Shown here piece after piece: positions 1 through 8,911 of a stretch of 46,138 bases of DNA. The translations under genes were made by a program, and so were the position numbers. Source of the DNA: Chloroflexota bacterium (lineage in GTDB: Bacteria > Chloroflexota > Limnocylindria > Limnocylindrales > CSP1-4); the NCBI GenBank assembly GCA_016781485.1, contig JADDQH010000014.1, positions 1 through 46,138 on the forward strand, given 5' to 3'. The notes beneath the pieces were generated by a model that was not told where the DNA came from, ran no database searches, and saw only the letters and a program-made list of their open reading frames with translations. The stretch's first letter is position 1; every line of letters begins with the position of its first letter.

Positions 1-1
1 C

Positions 2-991
2 CTGCGCGAGCTCGGCCAGAACGTCACGATCGTCAACGTCTTCTCAGGCGGTGCCGCCGGTAGTGACCTTACGAGCTACCAGCGGGAGGCACTCGGCTTC
101 GGCACGAAGGCGGTGTGGCCGAACTACGAGGCCTTCCGCCGTAGCAACATCCCGCCGGATGTCGATCTGATCCCCGCGGGCGCGGCGCCGTGGCTCGCGG
201 ACCCCGACCGGGTCGCACTCACTCAGGAGCGTGCGAACACGCAGGCACGCCAGTTCTGGCAGCGTGCCGCGTGGACGCGGAGCGCGAACATCACGAACGC
301 GGAAAGCGCGGACCGACCGCTCGCGGACGCCATCCCGGGACAGGGCTCGATGGACTCGGTCGACGTGACGTCCGCCGACGCGATGGAGATCCGGAAGGTC
401 GAGGAGGAGCGCTACATCTACCTGGTGGAGGCGTCGGTCGTGTTCCTCGATCTACCCGATGCGGTCTACCGCGGTTACCAGGGCGACGACGAGCTCCTCG
501 GAGTGCCGCACGAGGATGACCTGGCCCCGTACGAGGTGATCCGCCGCGAGATCAACCGCCTCGAGCCACAGATGGTCTACTTCCCGCTCGGCGTCGGTGG
601 GCACGTGGACCATCAGCTCTGCCGGGAGGTGGCGCTCGGGCTGCTGTCCGAGGGCCGCCGCTGGGTCATGCCGGGCCCCGACTACGTCGGACGGCTGGCT
701 TTCTACGAGGACTTCCCGTACGCGTGGTGGACGGAATTCAACGGGCCGACGCAGTTGAACGGAGGGCTCGACCTCCCGCCCGGGGTGAGGCTCGAAGCAC
801 GCTACAGCGACATCACCGAGGTGATGGAGCGCAAGGCCGCTGGCATCCGCCTCTACGGGAGCCAGATCCGGCGTCTGTTCGAGAGCGACCAGGGGATGCT
901 CGATGACCTCGCGGGATACCACGGCCGCGTCGCCCTGTTCGGGGGGGTCGAGGGCTTCGCCGAGCGCTACTGGACCGCGGTCGGCACCTAG
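2..991 (+). CDS. PIG-L family (LmbE-like) deacetylase, 5' truncated by the window edge
   Basis: The reading frame is open from base 2 to the TAG at 989-991, so this is the C-terminal part (about 329 residues) of a longer protein; the GTG at 113 is unlikely to be the true start. PIG-L/LmbE proteins are zinc-dependent N-deacetylases acting on GlcNAc-type sugars (for example in mycothiol or glycan synthesis). Visible support: the beta-strand NVTIVNVFSGG near the cut end, the segment FLDLPDAVYRGY, and the metal-binding GGHVDHQ following YFPLGVG. The N-terminal PHPDDE motif would lie outside the window. It converges on a GT4 glycosyltransferase 7 bases away, and the neighbours suggest a surface-glycan role. 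The substrate cannot be told. Confidence 0.85.
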   Translation: MRELGQNVTIVNVFSGGAAGSDLTSYQREALGFGTKAVWPNYEAFRRSNIPPDVDLIPAGAAPWLADPDRVALTQERANTQARQFWQRAAWTRSANITNAESADRPLADAIPGQGSMDSVDVTSADAMEIRKVEEERYIYLVEASVVFLDLPDAVYRGYQGDDELLGVPHEDDLAPYEVIRREINRLEPQMVYFPLGVGGHVDHQLCREVALGLLSEGRRWVMPGPDYVGRLAFYEDFPYAWWTEFNGPTQLNGGLDLPPGVRLEARYSDITEVMERKAAGIRLYGSQIRRLFESDQGMLDDLAGYHGRVALFGGVEGFAERYWTAVGT

Positions 992-998
992 ACGCGCC

Positions 999-2288
999 TC
1001 AGGCGCGGGCGAGCTCTGCGGTGCGTGCGGCGACAGTGGCTGCTCCCTCGTCATAGAGGGCTGCGAGCGACTCCACCATCCGCTCGATGCGGAACCGCCC
1101 GTGCGCGATGTCGTGGCCAGCGCGCGCGAGCATGTCGGCAAGCGGATGGTCGGTGAGCAGCCGCACGATCGCGGCGGCGAGGGCCACCGGGTCGCGAGGG
1201 GGGACGAGCAGCCCGGTCACGCCGTCCTCGATCATCTCCGGGATCCCCCCGACGTTCGTGGCCACGACCGGACGACATAACGCCATCGCCTCGAGGATGA
1301 CCATCCCCTGCGCCTCGCGATACGAGGGAAGGACAGAAACGTCCAGCGCAGCCGTCACCGCGGGGATATCGTCCCTGAGGCCCGTGAAGACGAGCTTCGC
1401 GCCCGGCCGTGCCCGGAGGGTACCGACGCACGAATCCGCATCGCAGTCCTCTCCCAGCAGGTCGAGTCGCCGCGCCTGCTCTTCCAACGGTGCTCGCTGG
1501 CTCCCCTCGCCGACGATCAACAACCGTGCCTCTGGGACATGCTGGAGGACGAGCGGCCACGCGTCGAGGAGCGTGGGGTGTCCCTTCTCGGGTTCGAGCC
1601 GCGCGACGACGCCCACGAGCGGGGTCCCAGGTGCGAACCCGTACTCCTCCGGCAACGTGCAGCAGGCCTCCTGTCGGTCGTACCGCTCCAGATCCACGCC
1701 GTTGTAGATCAGCTCGACGCCGGCGGTCGTGCGCCCTTCTCGCAGGAGCTTCACGACGATCGACCGGCTGACGGCGATGAGCCGATCCATGTACGGCGTC
1801 AGTGCCCGCAGGCGCTCGCGGTCCTCTCGGCTTCGGACGCGGCTCGAGTGGACCGTCCCCACGACGTACGGCCGGGGGAGGCCTGACTCACCGAGCGCGA
1901 GCGCAGCCCTCGTCCCGACGACCTCCGCGCGGTACATGTGGTTGTGGATGACATCGGGCGGATCCGAGCGCAGCAGGCGGACGACTTCGTCGACCGCCGC
2001 GCAGTCGTCGGCGGCGGTCACGATGCGGACCCGGAACCCGGCCGCCCGGATGCGGCCGACGACACTCCCGTCACTGAGGCTGATGACGTCCACGTCGTAC
2101 CGGGTCCGGTCGATCCGCTGCAGCACCGAGAGGACGTGCATCTGCGCACCGCCGTTCGTACCCGTGGCGAGGATCTGCGTGACCCTGATCCGTCTGCCGT
2201 AACCCGCCACCACGCCCGCCGGCGCCTGCGGGCGAGCTTCCGTGGTGGCGATCGACGAGGAACCCCGCCGCGGCAGCGTCGCCGCCAT
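999..2288 (-). CDS. GT4-family glycosyltransferase
   Basis: A 429-residue GT-B fold glycosyltransferase, probably transferring a nucleotide-activated sugar in the cytoplasm during exopolysaccharide or glycolipid synthesis. The N-terminal acceptor domain has GTNGGAQMHVLSVL, the typical start of GT4 proteins. The C-terminal donor domain has VGVVARLEPEKGHPTLLDAW and then EAMALCRPVVATNVGGIPE, the E-x7-E nucleotide-sugar region. A roughly 30-residue Arg/Ala-rich stretch precedes the fold. The ATG abuts the stop codon of the upstream acyltransferase gene with no gap, so the two are probably translationally coupled. Acceptor and donor are unknown. Confidence 0.88.
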   Translation of the reverse strand: MAATLPRRGSSSIATTEARPQAPAGVVAGYGRRIRVTQILATGTNGGAQMHVLSVLQRIDRTRYDVDVISLSDGSVVGRIRAAGFRVRIVTAADDCAAVDEVVRLLRSDPPDVIHNHMYRAEVVGTRAALALGESGLPRPYVVGTVHSSRVRSREDRERLRALTPYMDRLIAVSRSIVVKLLREGRTTAGVELIYNGVDLERYDRQEACCTLPEEYGFAPGTPLVGVVARLEPEKGHPTLLDAWPLVLQHVPEARLLIVGEGSQRAPLEEQARRLDLLGEDCDADSCVGTLRARPGAKLVFTGLRDDIPAVTAALDVSVLPSYREAQGMVILEAMALCRPVVATNVGGIPEMIEDGVTGLLVPPRDPVALAAAIVRLLTDHPLADMLARAGHDIAHGRFRIERMVESLAALYDEGAATVAARTAELARA

Positions 2289-3518
2289 CTAGCGATCCTC
2301 GCGCTGGACGAGGAGCCGGTGGATCGGCTCGTCACGCGCGCCCCACTCGTACTTGTAGGGTTCGTCGCCGCGCAGGAAGTCGAAGCGTCGCCTGCCCGCC
2401 TCGAGCCGGTCCCGGATGTAGGCCGCCGTGCCGGTCACCCCCGGCGAGATGTCGCGCGCCTCCGGGTCCAGCCCAGCGTTGTAGAAGTAGCACGTCTCTC
2501 CGTCGTCGAAGCCGACCGTTGCGAAGACCGTCCTACCTGACACCTCGAGCTGACCCAGCTCGAGCTGACGGCCCGGCCCCTCGGCAGCCTCGAGCTCCGC
2601 GAGGCGATGTAGGAATCGGCGGCTTCGTGCCCCACCTTCGCTTGGCCGGAACAGCCCCTGGTCCCCCCAGCGCGCCTGGTGCAGCTCGATGAAGGAGTCC
2701 ACAGCGGCCGGGTCGGGGTCGACGAGTCGGAACCGGAGCTCACCGGCACCTTCGGCGCGGCGCATCTTGCGCCGGATCTCATGACGAGCCTTCTTCTCCA
2801 GCGTGGCGAGGTAGCCGTCCCAGTCGTCCCCCGGCAAGACCGCGACGGGGCAGACATCCTCCTGCTCCCGGCACACGTCCCATGCACACGCATCCGTGAC
2901 CTCACGGAACGCCGCCTCCAGCGCGTCCAGCATCGGATCCTCCGCGCGGAGCCTGCGCAGGTCGACGATGTCCCACTCGCGGTCGCCGTGGCCGGGGTCA
3001 GGCGGGCGCGCGAACGCGGCGACGGCCGCGCGCGCGACGGCCTCGACGTCTTCGGGGGCACACAGGACGGCGGCATAGTCAGCGTGATAGCTGGCACCGA
3101 AGAACACCGCCTTCGCATCCGGACGTACCTGTCGCCCCATGCGCGTCGCCCGCCGCCGGAGGACGGTCGCCGTCGCCGCATCCTCGGGCTCGACGACGTG
3201 CCGGTGCATCAATGGCACGATCGCGCGTATCTCGTCGGCCTGCGGGGGGTGCTCCTGCGAGCTGCGGGGCGGGGTGCCGTTGACCGAGGGTTCGGTGGCG
3301 GAGTCCGAACGGACGCAGACCAGGTACTGCTCGTGCGCGGTGGAGCCGTAGGCGTCCCACCAGGCGCGATGGAAGGTCCAGCGGCTGAACGGGGTGGACG
3401 CCGTCGAGAGTGCGAACAGGCGGTCCCACGCGGACCTCGGGATCGAGGCGAACGGGACGGGCCGAGCAACGAGCGGCTCGGCTCCGGGCGCCGCAGAGGC
3501 CGCCGGCGCCGAACCCAT
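2289..3518 (-). CDS. FemAB/BioF2-like (Acetyltransf_6) acyltransferase
   Basis: A 409-residue protein of the GNAT-like BioF2/CelD/FemAB class, found in exopolysaccharide loci and often inferred to acylate glycans. The second half is typical: KKARHEIRRKMRRAEG, then FIELHQARWGDQGLF, a beta-strand TVFATVGFDDGETCYFYNAG, and GVTGTAAYIRDRLEAG near the C-terminus, followed by FDFLRGDEPYKYEWG. I chose the ATG at 3518; longer starts exist at 3587 and 3662, but they add only Arg/Ala/Pro-rich sequence before the conserved part. A good extended -10 (TGCTATCCT, complement of 3578-3586) lies between these candidates. The gene is followed directly by the GT4 gene. The start is the uncertain part; the family is fairly sure. 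Confidence 0.78.
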   Translation of the reverse strand: MGSAPAASAAPGAEPLVARPVPFASIPRSAWDRLFALSTASTPFSRWTFHRAWWDAYGSTAHEQYLVCVRSDSATEPSVNGTPPRSSQEHPPQADEIRAIVPLMHRHVVEPEDAATATVLRRRATRMGRQVRPDAKAVFFGASYHADYAAVLCAPEDVEAVARAAVAAFARPPDPGHGDREWDIVDLRRLRAEDPMLDALEAAFREVTDACAWDVCREQEDVCPVAVLPGDDWDGYLATLEKKARHEIRRKMRRAEGAGELRFRLVDPDPAAVDSFIELHQARWGDQGLFRPSEGGARSRRFLHRLAELEAAEGPGRQLELGQLEVSGRTVFATVGFDDGETCYFYNAGLDPEARDISPGVTGTAAYIRDRLEAGRRRFDFLRGDEPYKYEWGARDEPIHRLLVQREDR

Positions 3519-3577
3519 CGGGTGGGTGTCGGAAGCGGTCAGGAGGATCAGTACCGTGTCGGGTGGGGTCGTGGCCG

Positions 3578-3586
3578 AGGATAGCA
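3578..3586 (-). promoter_or_regulatory. Extended -10 element upstream of the acyltransferase-GT4 pair
   Basis: On the minus strand this reads TGCTATCCT, a TGn extension plus TATCCT. It would start transcription near 3571, about 50 bases before the ATG at 3518. No convincing -35 hexamer was seen. This is a candidate by sequence only. Confidence 0.4.
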
Positions 3587-3782
3587 TCGGAGCGCGCCGG
3601 GGCCCCTCGCGCGAGTCGGAACCCGCGCATCTCACCCTCCTTGCAGTCTCCCTCAGCGCCATCGGCGGTGGTAACCCGTCCGCCCTCTCGATGCACCTCG
3701 CTTCGACTGGTTCGCCCGGCTCGGCCGGGCTGCTGCGGGCGGGGGTAGCCCGAAGGTACTGGTCTGATTGGAGGGGACCCGG

Positions 3783-3791
3783 TGCTAGCCT
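3783..3791 (+). promoter_or_regulatory. Extended -10, probably leaderless, for the GT39-like gene
   Basis: The sequence TGCTAGCCT (TGn plus TAGCCT) ends 8 bases before the ATG at 3800, so RNA would begin at or beside the start codon. A GAGGGG stretch at 3771-3776 could instead act as a ribosome site for the GTG at 3782, which overlaps this element; the two readings exclude each other. The 8-base spacing recurs at other genes in the window. Confidence 0.45.
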
Positions 3792-3799
3792 GCACCGCG

Positions 3800-5596
3800 A
3801 TGACCTCCCGTCCGGACCCGCTGCTTCGTCGCGCCGCCACGGTCGAGTTCGTCACGCCCGTCTCCCTGTTCGCGCTCGCATTCGTCGCGCGGATCTGGGC
3901 GGCGGGGGAGGTGAGCTTCGCACCGACCGAGGGGAGCGCGTATTACGTCGGCGTCGCGCGTAATCTCGTCGAAGGTCGGGGGTTCGTCACCGACGCGGTC
4001 TGGAGCTACGCGGCGCCGCCAATCGTCGTACCCAAGCCGGCCTTCGAGCTATGGCTGCCGATGGCGAGCGTGCTGGCCGCCATCTCGATGGCCGTGCTGG
4101 GGACGACGCTCGCGGCAGCCCAGCTGAGCTCAGCCGTCGTCGGCGCGCTGGTGGCGCCACTCGCCTGGGCGGTCGCGCGGGAGGCAGCGGAACGGAACGG
4201 CCTTGGCGCGGAGCGAGCGGACCTGGTGGCCGTGGGCAGTGGTCTCGTCGTGGCCGTATCCGCCCCCTTCCTCGTCGCCGTCATGGCTCCTGACTCAGCG
4301 ACACCCTTCACGACGTTCGCGGTGGCAGCCTGCCTGATGATGCCTGCCGCGCTCGGTGTCCGCCGCCGCAGTCCGTCCTCCGGGCGTGGCGGAGAGCGGG
4401 TGGACGACGCGACCGCGGCTCCACCCTCGAGCGTCCTGCCGGGCGTGGTGCTCGGTTTCCTGCTGGGACTCGCGTATCTGTCGCGACAGGAGGCGATCTA
4501 TCTCGGCCTCGCCTATCTCGTGCTCCTGCAGGCTGCCGCCAGGGGCCGGCCCGCGTCCGCGCGGCGTGCCATCGTCACACGACGGTTCGTGCCGGTGGTC
4601 GCCGCTGGTGCTGCGATGATCGCACCCTGGTCCCTCCGGAACCTGGTCACGTTCGGGTCGCCGTTCCCGGTAGGAACGCTCGACAACGCGTGGCTGACGC
4701 ACAACGAGCAGATCTTCGCCTACGCCCATCAGCCCTCGCTCGAGCGGTTCTTGGAACAGGGCCCAAGCATCCTCGTCAATCAATTCGTCGGCTTGACCCA
4801 CAATCTGTTCGAGGTGCTGCTGGTCCCGGCCGCGCCGGTGGGCTTCGTGGGGCTGCTCGCGCTCGTCGCGCTGCGTCGCTCGCCCGCGGTCGCGGGCGTT
4901 ACGGCGCTCCGCGCGCTGCTCGTCTCCGGGATCGTGACGTACGCGATCGCGAGCCTCGTGTTCCCGGTCGCCACCCGCTGGGGGACGTTCCTCCACGCCG
5001 CCGGGCCGCTGCTCGTCGCGCTGACCGTCCTCACGATGCTCGCGCTGGACGCACTCGTCTCCGCGGTCCGCGTCCGCCGCCGCTGGTCACGCTCGAACGC
5101 CTGGCTCGCGCCGGCGGCGGTCCTCGCGCTCTCGGTGCCCCTCGCGGTGCTGCAGGTCTCGACCCTCGCGAGCAACACCGCCGTGATCGAGACGCGGTTC
5201 GCCGCCCTCGCCGGCGTCCTTTCGCGGGAGCAAGGTCGCGCAGTCGCAGCTCGGGAGCATGGCTCCGGTGGCGCGGACGGGACCGCATCGCCGCGCGCCC
5301 GACGGCTTTCGGCTGGGACCGCGGACGTCCTCGTCAGCGACCACCCGATCTGGCTCGCCGAGTCGCTTCGGCGGCGTGTCCTCGCGCTGCCCGACGAGCC
5401 GCCGCGTGATGTGTGGCGGCTGGCACACGATCTCGGGGCGAACCTGCTGGTCATCGTCGATGGGCGCGGGCGCTATCCAGCCGCGCTCGACGAGGGAGCG
5501 GACGGCGCTGAGTGCTTCGAGCGAGTCCGACCGGAACAGATCGCCGGGGACACCCCGGCGATCTATCGAGTGCTGCCGCAGTGCTCACCGCGATGA
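3800..5596 (+). CDS. GT-C (GT39/PMT-like) membrane glycosyltransferase
   Basis: A protein of about 598 residues with roughly ten hydrophobic segments and a soluble C-terminal domain of about 150 residues. The first loop after the first membrane segment has TEGSAYYVGVARNLVEGRGF, which resembles the acidic catalytic loop and the A-x-x-L-x-x-G-x-G-F signature of the GT39/ArnT class; these enzymes use lipid-linked sugars on the outer face of the membrane. KPAFELWLPM resembles the later P-x-x-W-P stretch. The start is uncertain between ATG 3800 (chosen because a -10-like element precedes it) and GTG 3782. It is divergent from the acyltransferase/GT4 pair, and the context suggests polysaccharide or protein glycosylation. 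Confidence 0.75.
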   Translation: MTSRPDPLLRRAATVEFVTPVSLFALAFVARIWAAGEVSFAPTEGSAYYVGVARNLVEGRGFVTDAVWSYAAPPIVVPKPAFELWLPMASVLAAISMAVLGTTLAAAQLSSAVVGALVAPLAWAVAREAAERNGLGAERADLVAVGSGLVVAVSAPFLVAVMAPDSATPFTTFAVAACLMMPAALGVRRRSPSSGRGGERVDDATAAPPSSVLPGVVLGFLLGLAYLSRQEAIYLGLAYLVLLQAAARGRPASARRAIVTRRFVPVVAAGAAMIAPWSLRNLVTFGSPFPVGTLDNAWLTHNEQIFAYAHQPSLERFLEQGPSILVNQFVGLTHNLFEVLLVPAAPVGFVGLLALVALRRSPAVAGVTALRALLVSGIVTYAIASLVFPVATRWGTFLHAAGPLLVALTVLTMLALDALVSAVRVRRRWSRSNAWLAPAAVLALSVPLAVLQVSTLASNTAVIETRFAALAGVLSREQGRAVAAREHGSGGADGTASPRARRLSAGTADVLVSDHPIWLAESLRRRVLALPDEPPRDVWRLAHDLGANLLVIVDGRGRYPAALDEGADGAECFERVRPEQIAGDTPAIYRVLPQCSPR

Positions 5597-5649
5597 ACTG
5601 GCAACAGTCGGGGACTACTGGGGCCGCCGGGAGCCGCCGGGACTCGCCC

Positions 5650-5655
5650 TATACT
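5650..5655 (+). promoter_or_regulatory. -10 hexamer (TATACT) for the kinase-regulator-kinase operon
   Basis: TATACT lies 18 bases before the ATG at 5674. With a start site near 5662 the leader would be about 12 bases and would still contain a GAGGA ribosome site at 5661-5665. No clear -35 was seen, so an alternative sigma factor or an activator may be needed. Confidence 0.45.
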
Positions 5656-5673
5656 GCTTCGAGGACCGCTTCC

Positions 5674-6780
5674 ATGGAGACGGGGACCCTGGGCGAAGGC
5701 CGCAGGCTCATCGACGAGCAGGACGAGCCCCACGAGGTCCGTTTCGACGCGCTCTACGCCGAGGCCAAGAGAGCGCTGAGCGTCGCCGCGAACGAGCTCA
5801 GGGCGCTTCGGGAACGTGCGCGGGAGATCCACGCAGAGGCCGTCGATCGGTGGACGACCTCGGACGCAGCAGGGCAGGACGAGGCCGGCCGGCTCCGCGA
5901 AGCCGGCGCGGTCGGAGACAGCCGCTCGCGAAGCCTCCCTTCTGTCGCTGGCATGACGGACGACGTGTCCGTGCGACTCGCGCACGAGCGGACCGAGCTG
6001 TCGCGCCTCGATGCCGCGGTCCGGGATCTCGAGGAGGTCTGGCTGTTCCTCGAGCGCGGCGAGACCGGGGACGCCACGGCCAGCGACGACGAGGTCGATG
6101 ACGCGAGAGTGCAGATGCGCCTGATCGAGGCCAGGGAGGCGGAGCGCGTGCGGCTCGCGCAGGAGCTGCATGACGGGCCTGCTCAGGCCCTGACGAACGC
6201 CCTATTCCGGGTCGACCTCCTGCCGCGCATCCTCGAGCGCGATCCATCCGCCATCACGTCCGAAGTGCGCGCGTTCAAGGAACTCCTGACACGCCAGCTC
6301 GAACAGATGCGCTCCTACATCCACCAACTGCGCCCCGTGCTCGCGGACGCACCGGGGCTCGACGAGGCTCTCCGCGAGCGAGCAGAAGACCTGGACGGGA
6401 ATGTCCGCGTCGAGGTCGACCTGGACGCTCCGGAGCTCCTGCTCGACGACCCACAGCGGGTCGTCGTCTTGCGCGTCGCGCAGGAGGCCCTCCAGAACGT
6501 CCGAAAACACGCCGGAGCCGAGAACGTCCAGCTGATGTCGTGGCTCGAACCTCCCGAGCGGATCGGCAGCGGTCCCAGCTGGGTCCTCGAGATCCGCGAC
6601 GACGGTCGAGGCTTCGACGTCGCAGACCCCGTGGCCGATGGGAACGGGCAGCGTCACTTCGGTCTTCGCTTCATGCGCGAACGTGCGGAGCTCGTCGGGG
6701 GTCGGCTCGACATCGAGTCGCGGACAGCCCAGGGAACACGCGTCCGATTGACGATCCCCGTGGGGGAGAGGAGGAACTGA
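5674..6780 (+). CDS. Cytoplasmic DegS/NarL-type sensor histidine kinase
   Basis: A 368-residue kinase with no membrane segment. Residues 1-150 are charged and helical (probable coiled coil), which is the sensor part as in DegS. The HisKA_3 dimerisation helix carries AQELHDGPAQALTN with the phospho-acceptor His at about residue 166 and the D-x-x-x-Q phosphatase motif just after it. The HATPase domain is intact: VLRVAQEALQNVRKHA (N-box Asn), EIRDDGRGFD (G1) and FGLRFMRERAELVGG (G2). I chose the ATG at 5674, with GAGGA 8 bases upstream; the frame is open further upstream, into the end of the preceding gene. Its stop overlaps the next start (TGATG), so it is coupled to the response regulator and is its obvious partner. 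Confidence 0.92.
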   Translation: METGTLGEGRRLIDEQDEPHEVRFDALYAEAKRALSVAANELRALRERAREIHAEAVDRWTTSDAAGQDEAGRLREAGAVGDSRSRSLPSVAGMTDDVSVRLAHERTELSRLDAAVRDLEEVWLFLERGETGDATASDDEVDDARVQMRLIEAREAERVRLAQELHDGPAQALTNALFRVDLLPRILERDPSAITSEVRAFKELLTRQLEQMRSYIHQLRPVLADAPGLDEALRERAEDLDGNVRVEVDLDAPELLLDDPQRVVVLRVAQEALQNVRKHAGAENVQLMSWLEPPERIGSGPSWVLEIRDDGRGFDVADPVADGNGQRHFGLRFMRERAELVGGRLDIESRTAQGTRVRLTIPVGERRN

Positions 6781-7523
6781 TGGTGAACGGATACTTGGGG
6801 CCGGACCGACGCCGAGGCGGGCCGGACCGCCGGACCCCGGATCAACGCACGAAGATCCTGCTGGTCGACGATCACGCGCTGTTCCGCGTCGGGATGCGCC
6901 AGATCCTGGAGCGCGAGGCCGACTTCGAGATCGTGGCCGAGGCCGAGGACGCCCGCGGCGCGATCGACGCGGCGATGGAGTGCTCACCGAACATCGTGTT
7001 GCTCGACCTGTCGCTGCCCTCGCCGGGCGGTATCGAGACGACGCAGCGGATCAAGCGTGAGCTTCCCAGCGTCGGGATCATCGCCTTGGCCGTGAGCGAG
7101 GACGAGGATCAGCTGTTCGAGGCGATCAAGGCCGGCGCGGCCGCGTTCCTCCTGAAGGACGTCAACCCGGACGATCTCGTCACCATCATCCGTCGCGTCT
7201 ACACCGGGGAGTACCTGATCAACGACAAGGTGTTCGCGAAGCCCTCGGTCGCGAGCCGGGTGCTGAAGGAGTTCCGCGAGCTGGCGATCTACGGCCAGGA
7301 AGCCGCGCCGATCTTCGCCCCGCTCTCGCCGCGGGAGGTGGAGATCCTCGACAACATCGCGAAGGGCATGACCAACAAGCAGGTCGCGTACGCGTTGTCG
7401 ATCAGCGAGCAGACGGTCAAGAACCACATGAGCTCGATCCTGCGCAAGCTGTCCGTGAACGACCGGACCCAGGCTGTGGTGTACGCCATGAAGCAGGGTT
7501 GGATCCGGATCCCGGAGGACTGA
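6780..7523 (+). CDS. NarL/FixJ-family response regulator (LuxR-type HTH)
   Basis: A 247-residue DNA-binding regulator. A short N-terminal tail with the repeat GPDRRRGGPDRR precedes the receiver domain. The receiver has the acidic pair VDD at 29-31, phospho-acceptor D76 in VLLDLSLP, and the conserved Lys in AFLLKD. The C-terminal LuxR-type helix-turn-helix is LSPREVEILDNIAKGMTNKQ and following, with SEQTVKNHMSSILRKL as recognition region. The ATG at 6780 overlaps the kinase stop by one base, and its own stop overlaps the second kinase start in the same way (TGATG). The likely target is the pilin genes just downstream; this is inferred from position only. Confidence 0.93.
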   Translation: MVNGYLGPDRRRGGPDRRTPDQRTKILLVDDHALFRVGMRQILEREADFEIVAEAEDARGAIDAAMECSPNIVLLDLSLPSPGGIETTQRIKRELPSVGIIALAVSEDEDQLFEAIKAGAAAFLLKDVNPDDLVTIIRRVYTGEYLINDKVFAKPSVASRVLKEFRELAIYGQEAAPIFAPLSPREVEILDNIAKGMTNKQVAYALSISEQTVKNHMSSILRKLSVNDRTQAVVYAMKQGWIRIPED

Positions 7524-8764
7524 TGACCGCTTCCGAAGCGGCCAGTAGCAGCGACGGGCGAGGCGATCAGCGGTCCCCAGGACCCCGGCCTGCCGCCGGC
7601 GACCGTGTAGACGTACTGGGCGAGGTCGAGGAGGAGGCTGCGCGGCTCGACCGCGAACTGGACGAGATCGCGCTGCTCTTGCAGCAGGCGCGGACGGAGG
7701 CGACGCGCCACGTCCAGAGGCGGGACCAGGCGGCGGCGCGCGTGTCTGCCCTTCAGCAGGCGGGGCCGGCCGTGCCGCCGGAACTCAAGGAAGCCCTGGA
7801 CCTCCAGACCAGCATGAGCAGACGAGCGTTCGTGATGGAGGGTCAGATCGACATCCTCGAGGGGAAGCAGCGCACGCTCGCGCGTTTCCGCGACCGGATG
7901 CGCCGCGTGGCCGAGAACCTCCGGGCCGTCGACGCACATCCGGGAGGACAAGGGAGCGGCGACACGACGCACGGCAACGGGCAGGGCTTCTTCTCCGCCG
8001 CCTCCGCTCGTGCCGTTCTCAGCGCGCAGGAGGACCTGCGTCGGGAGATCGCGCGCGAGATGCACGACGGGCCGGCGCAGAGTCTGACCAACATCGCGCT
8101 CCAGGCGCAGATCGTCCAGCGCCTGATGAGCCGCGATCCAGGCCAGGCCGAGGTGGAGGTCGGTCAGCTCGTGGGGATGGTCCAGCGAGCGCTCGAGGCT
8201 ACCAAGACGTTCATCTTCAACGTCCGCCCGATGGTGCTCGACGACCTTGGGCTGGTCCCCACGCTGCGCCGTGCCGCGCGTGACCGCGGACAGCGGGCGA
8301 AGGTGCCGATCGAGTTCGACTCCGTTGGCGCCGACCGACGGCTGTCAGAAGAGCTCGAGAGCGGCCTGTTCCGGATCATCGACGACGCACTCCTCGCGTA
8401 CCTCGCGACGAGACCCCAGCGGATCGATATCGGGCTGGACTGGCGCGACGACTCCGTCAGGGCGACCGTGAGGTGCCGCCACGAAGCCGACGGCGGCGAG
8501 CGGCCTAGCGGCGATGCGCGGGAGCCCGGCGTCCGGCGCGACCTCGAGCCTGATCTTCCGCCCGCCCTCGCAGCGATGATCGAGGAGAAGCGGACGATCG
8601 CCGCTGCCGTGACTGCGGCCGCGGACTCCGCTCGGGCGCGCGCGCGGTCGCTTCCGGACGGCGTATGGACGGAGATCCAGGAGCGCGCCGCAACGCTCGG
8701 CATCGACGTCGCGCTGTTCGACGACGGCCAGACCGTTGTCGCGTCGGCCTCACTCGCAGGCTGA
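7523..8764 (+). CDS. Second DegS-like kinase homologue with degenerate ATP-binding domain
   Basis: A 413-residue soluble protein. The N-terminal 150 residues are coiled-coil-like. The HisKA_3 part is well kept: REIAREMHDGPAQSLTN with His at about residue 181 and D-x-x-x-Q intact, then FNVRPMVLDDLGLVPTLRR. The ATPase region aligns with normal kinases up to GLFRIIDDALLAY, but the N-box Asn and following basic/His residues are absent, and I find no G1 (DxGxG) or G2 motif; the C-terminus is a charged helix plus a short tail. It therefore probably cannot bind ATP normally and may act as a phosphatase or heterodimer partner for the intact kinase. The frame is unbroken, so it does not look like a pseudogene. 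Confidence 0.85.
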   Translation: MTASEAASSSDGRGDQRSPGPRPAAGDRVDVLGEVEEEAARLDRELDEIALLLQQARTEATRHVQRRDQAAARVSALQQAGPAVPPELKEALDLQTSMSRRAFVMEGQIDILEGKQRTLARFRDRMRRVAENLRAVDAHPGGQGSGDTTHGNGQGFFSAASARAVLSAQEDLRREIAREMHDGPAQSLTNIALQAQIVQRLMSRDPGQAEVEVGQLVGMVQRALEATKTFIFNVRPMVLDDLGLVPTLRRAARDRGQRAKVPIEFDSVGADRRLSEELESGLFRIIDDALLAYLATRPQRIDIGLDWRDDSVRATVRCRHEADGGERPSGDAREPGVRRDLEPDLPPALAAMIEEKRTIAAAVTAAADSARARARSLPDGVWTEIQERAATLGIDVALFDDGQTVVASASLAG

Positions 8765-8776
8765 TTCCCGCGACAT
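8762..8776. promoter_or_regulatory. Candidate shared element upstream of flp1 (copy 1)
   Basis: The sequence TGATTCCCGCGACAT overlaps the stop codon of the second kinase and lies about 136 bases before the first pilin gene. It matches 14 of 15 positions in a copy upstream of the second pilin gene at 9124-9138. Possible binding site of the adjacent regulator, or chance; no protein-binding evidence. Confidence 0.3.
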
Positions 8777-8911
8777 CGGTGGTGCGTTCCGGCCCAGTAC
8801 CCGGCGCACGCTTTCGTAGGACCACTTTCCCCCTTCGGCGCCCCTGTCGTCGCCGCTACGGTACCGGCGTGATCGCTTTGATCGCGCACTCATCAAAAAC
8901 CGGAGGCTTCG

